A stretch of DNA of 6,144 bases, taken from NCBI GenBank assembly GCA_031292915.1, contig JAUMSH010000054.1, positions 1 to 6,144 of the forward strand, written 5' to 3'. The notes beneath the pieces are model-generated. The model saw nothing but the letters and a program-made list of their open reading frames with translations, ran no database searches and was not told where the DNA came from. This document shows, piece by piece, positions 5,113 through 6,144 of this stretch (the stretch's first letter is position 1; every line of letters begins with the position of its first letter). The DNA comes from Collinsella sp. (GTDB taxonomy: Bacteria; Actinomycetota; Coriobacteriia; Coriobacteriales; Coriobacteriaceae). Made by a program: the position numbers and the translations under genes.

Positions 5113-6144
5113 ATGAACGAGTCATATCGCCTGGGTGAGCAATTGATTATTGCCTATCTTCAGCGACTTGCGAATGGCATCTCGACCGCCGAACTCGATG
5201 TTGCCGCGCTGCCTGCTGAGCTACGCGCCGTTGGTGAGCAACTGCAAAAGACGCATGCCAGCCTGCAACAAGAGCGCCAGCTGCTTGAGCGCAACGCCTA
5301 TATCGATCCGCTCACCAACTTGGGCAACCGCAGCGGACTCGACCGTCACGTCGAGCAACTCTGGCGCAAAGGCGACCCCTTCACCTGCGCCTATATTGAC
5401 ATCGACCATCTCAAGCATTGCAATGATAGGTTTGGCCACGCCGAAGGCAATCGCTATATTCTGAGCATCTGCCGCACGCTCTCCGAAACCATGGAGCACG
5501 ATGAGATGCTGTTCCGTATCGGTGGAGACGAGTTTGTGCTTATCTCGCTCTCCGCAAACGAGATTGAACTCGAGCAGCGCTTGGAGCAGGTACGTACCAG
5601 GCTGATCGAGGCGAGCTCAGGTGGCAAGGCGCCCATGATCGGCAGCTTTAGCTTTGGCTGCTCGCGCGTCGATCCACTTGCTGGCGACACGCGTCGCCAG
5701 ATGACGATGGATGCCGATCGCAAGATGTATCGCTATAAGCTTATGCATCGTGTGCAGCAACCGAAAGACGATGACGCGCCGCAACGCCCAATCGTCGATC
5801 AGCTTCCCTGCAACGACCGGGTGTTCCAAGCGATCTCCATGAGCTCCGAGACGCGCTATCCGTTTATTCTCAATCTCGATACGGGAGAATCGCAATGGTC
5901 GGTTAACGCCGTGCGCGATTTTGACCTGCCCTCCCAACACCCTTTTAACTCACTCGACATGTGGCTCGCCCGCGTTCATCCCGAGGACCGCGACAACGTA
6001 CGTGCCGAGCTCGACATGGTGATAAACGGCACGTGGCACTTCCACTACATGCAGTATCGCGTAATGGATGCCACCGGAAAATACGTGCTTTGCGACTGCA
6101 CGGGCTACCGCTTGGACGGCACCGATACCGAGCCCGGCATGTAT
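5113..6144 (+). CDS. Diguanylate cyclase with GGDEF and PAS-like domains, 3' end cut off by the window
   Basis: The frame is open for 344 codons from ATG 5113 to the last base with no stop. Residues 1-60 are mostly helical: a short HAMP-like stretch (YLQRLANGIS at 15-24) and a probable coiled coil (about 38-60) ending at the GGDEF domain, with no membrane segment. The GGDEF domain (about 62-215) is canonical, with DPLTNLGNR at 65-73, DIDHLKHCND at 96-105 and RIGGDEF at 135-141. No RxxD inhibitory site is seen upstream of the motif. A PAS-like domain follows (about 235-344, cut), with WLARVHPED at 284-292 and MQYRV at 313-317. Order and sequence parallel the gene at 2268, for example LKHCND, FGHxEGNRYIL and RIGGDEF, so the two are paralogues. 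The missing part may carry further GGDEF-like and EAL domains as in its neighbour; this is inferred. It probably synthesises cyclic-di-GMP in the cytoplasm. Confidence 0.88.
   Translation, partial: MNESYRLGEQLIIAYLQRLANGISTAELDVAALPAELRAVGEQLQKTHASLQQERQLLERNAYIDPLTNLGNRSGLDRHVEQLWRKGDPFTCAYIDIDHLKHCNDRFGHAEGNRYILSICRTLSETMEHDEMLFRIGGDEFVLISLSANEIELEQRLEQVRTRLIEASSGGKAPMIGSFSFGCSRVDPLAGDTRRQMTMDADRKMYRYKLMHRVQQPKDDDAPQRPIVDQLPCNDRVFQAISMSSETRYPFILNLDTGESQWSVNAVRDFDLPSQHPFNSLDMWLARVHPEDRDNVRAELDMVINGTWHFHYMQYRVMDATGKYVLCDCTGYRLDGTDTEPGMY

Noticed and set aside
1..6144. A defence system, mobile element, CRISPR array or RNA gene
   Set aside because: No transposase, integrase, nuclease, toxin-antitoxin motif, regular repeat array or tRNA-like fold was recognised; the genes are ordinary metabolic and signalling families.

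Overview
The window looks like a chromosomal segment from a high-GC anaerobic actinobacterium of the Coriobacteriia, most likely Collinsella or a close relative. This rests on GC-rich codon use, strong AGGAGG-type ribosome binding sites and the style of the diguanylate cyclase/phosphodiesterase proteins. It is an inference from recalled family resemblance, not a database result.

Layout. (1) Bases 1-974, plus strand, are the end of a thiamine operon: the 3' part of a small MTH1187/YkoF-type thiamine-binding protein, overlapping by 4 bp a complete thiE (thiamine phosphate synthase). (2) Bases 975-1075 are a convergent intergenic gap holding a perfect 15-bp inverted repeat that probably ends transcription from both sides. 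(3) Bases 1076-1945, minus strand, encode a patatin-like (YjjU-type) serine phospholipase. Its start is best placed at 1945, because a promoter and Shine-Dalgarno sequence lie just before it. (4) Bases 1946-2267 are a divergent intergenic region with an AT-rich core, an imperfect hairpin/dyad and repeated CAACAACGC words. (5) Bases 2268-4985, plus strand, encode a 905-residue cyclic-di-GMP enzyme with the order GGDEF - PAS-like - degenerate GGDEF - degenerate GGDEF - EAL. (6) Bases 4986-5112 hold a perfect 13-bp palindrome. (7) From 5113 to the window end runs the 5' part of a second, paralogous GGDEF-PAS protein that has no stop before the edge.

How the genes fit together. The first two genes serve vitamin B1 supply. 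The lipase stands alone with its own promoter. The two cyclic-di-GMP proteins are tandem paralogues that share GGDEF and PAS-like modules and probably arose by duplication. The first keeps intact signatures for both synthesis (GGDEF) and breakdown (EAL) of cyclic-di-GMP. I see no tRNA, rRNA, CRISPR array, insertion sequence, phage gene or defence system. The most distinctive content is the multi-domain cyclic-di-GMP tandem and its unexplained control regions.
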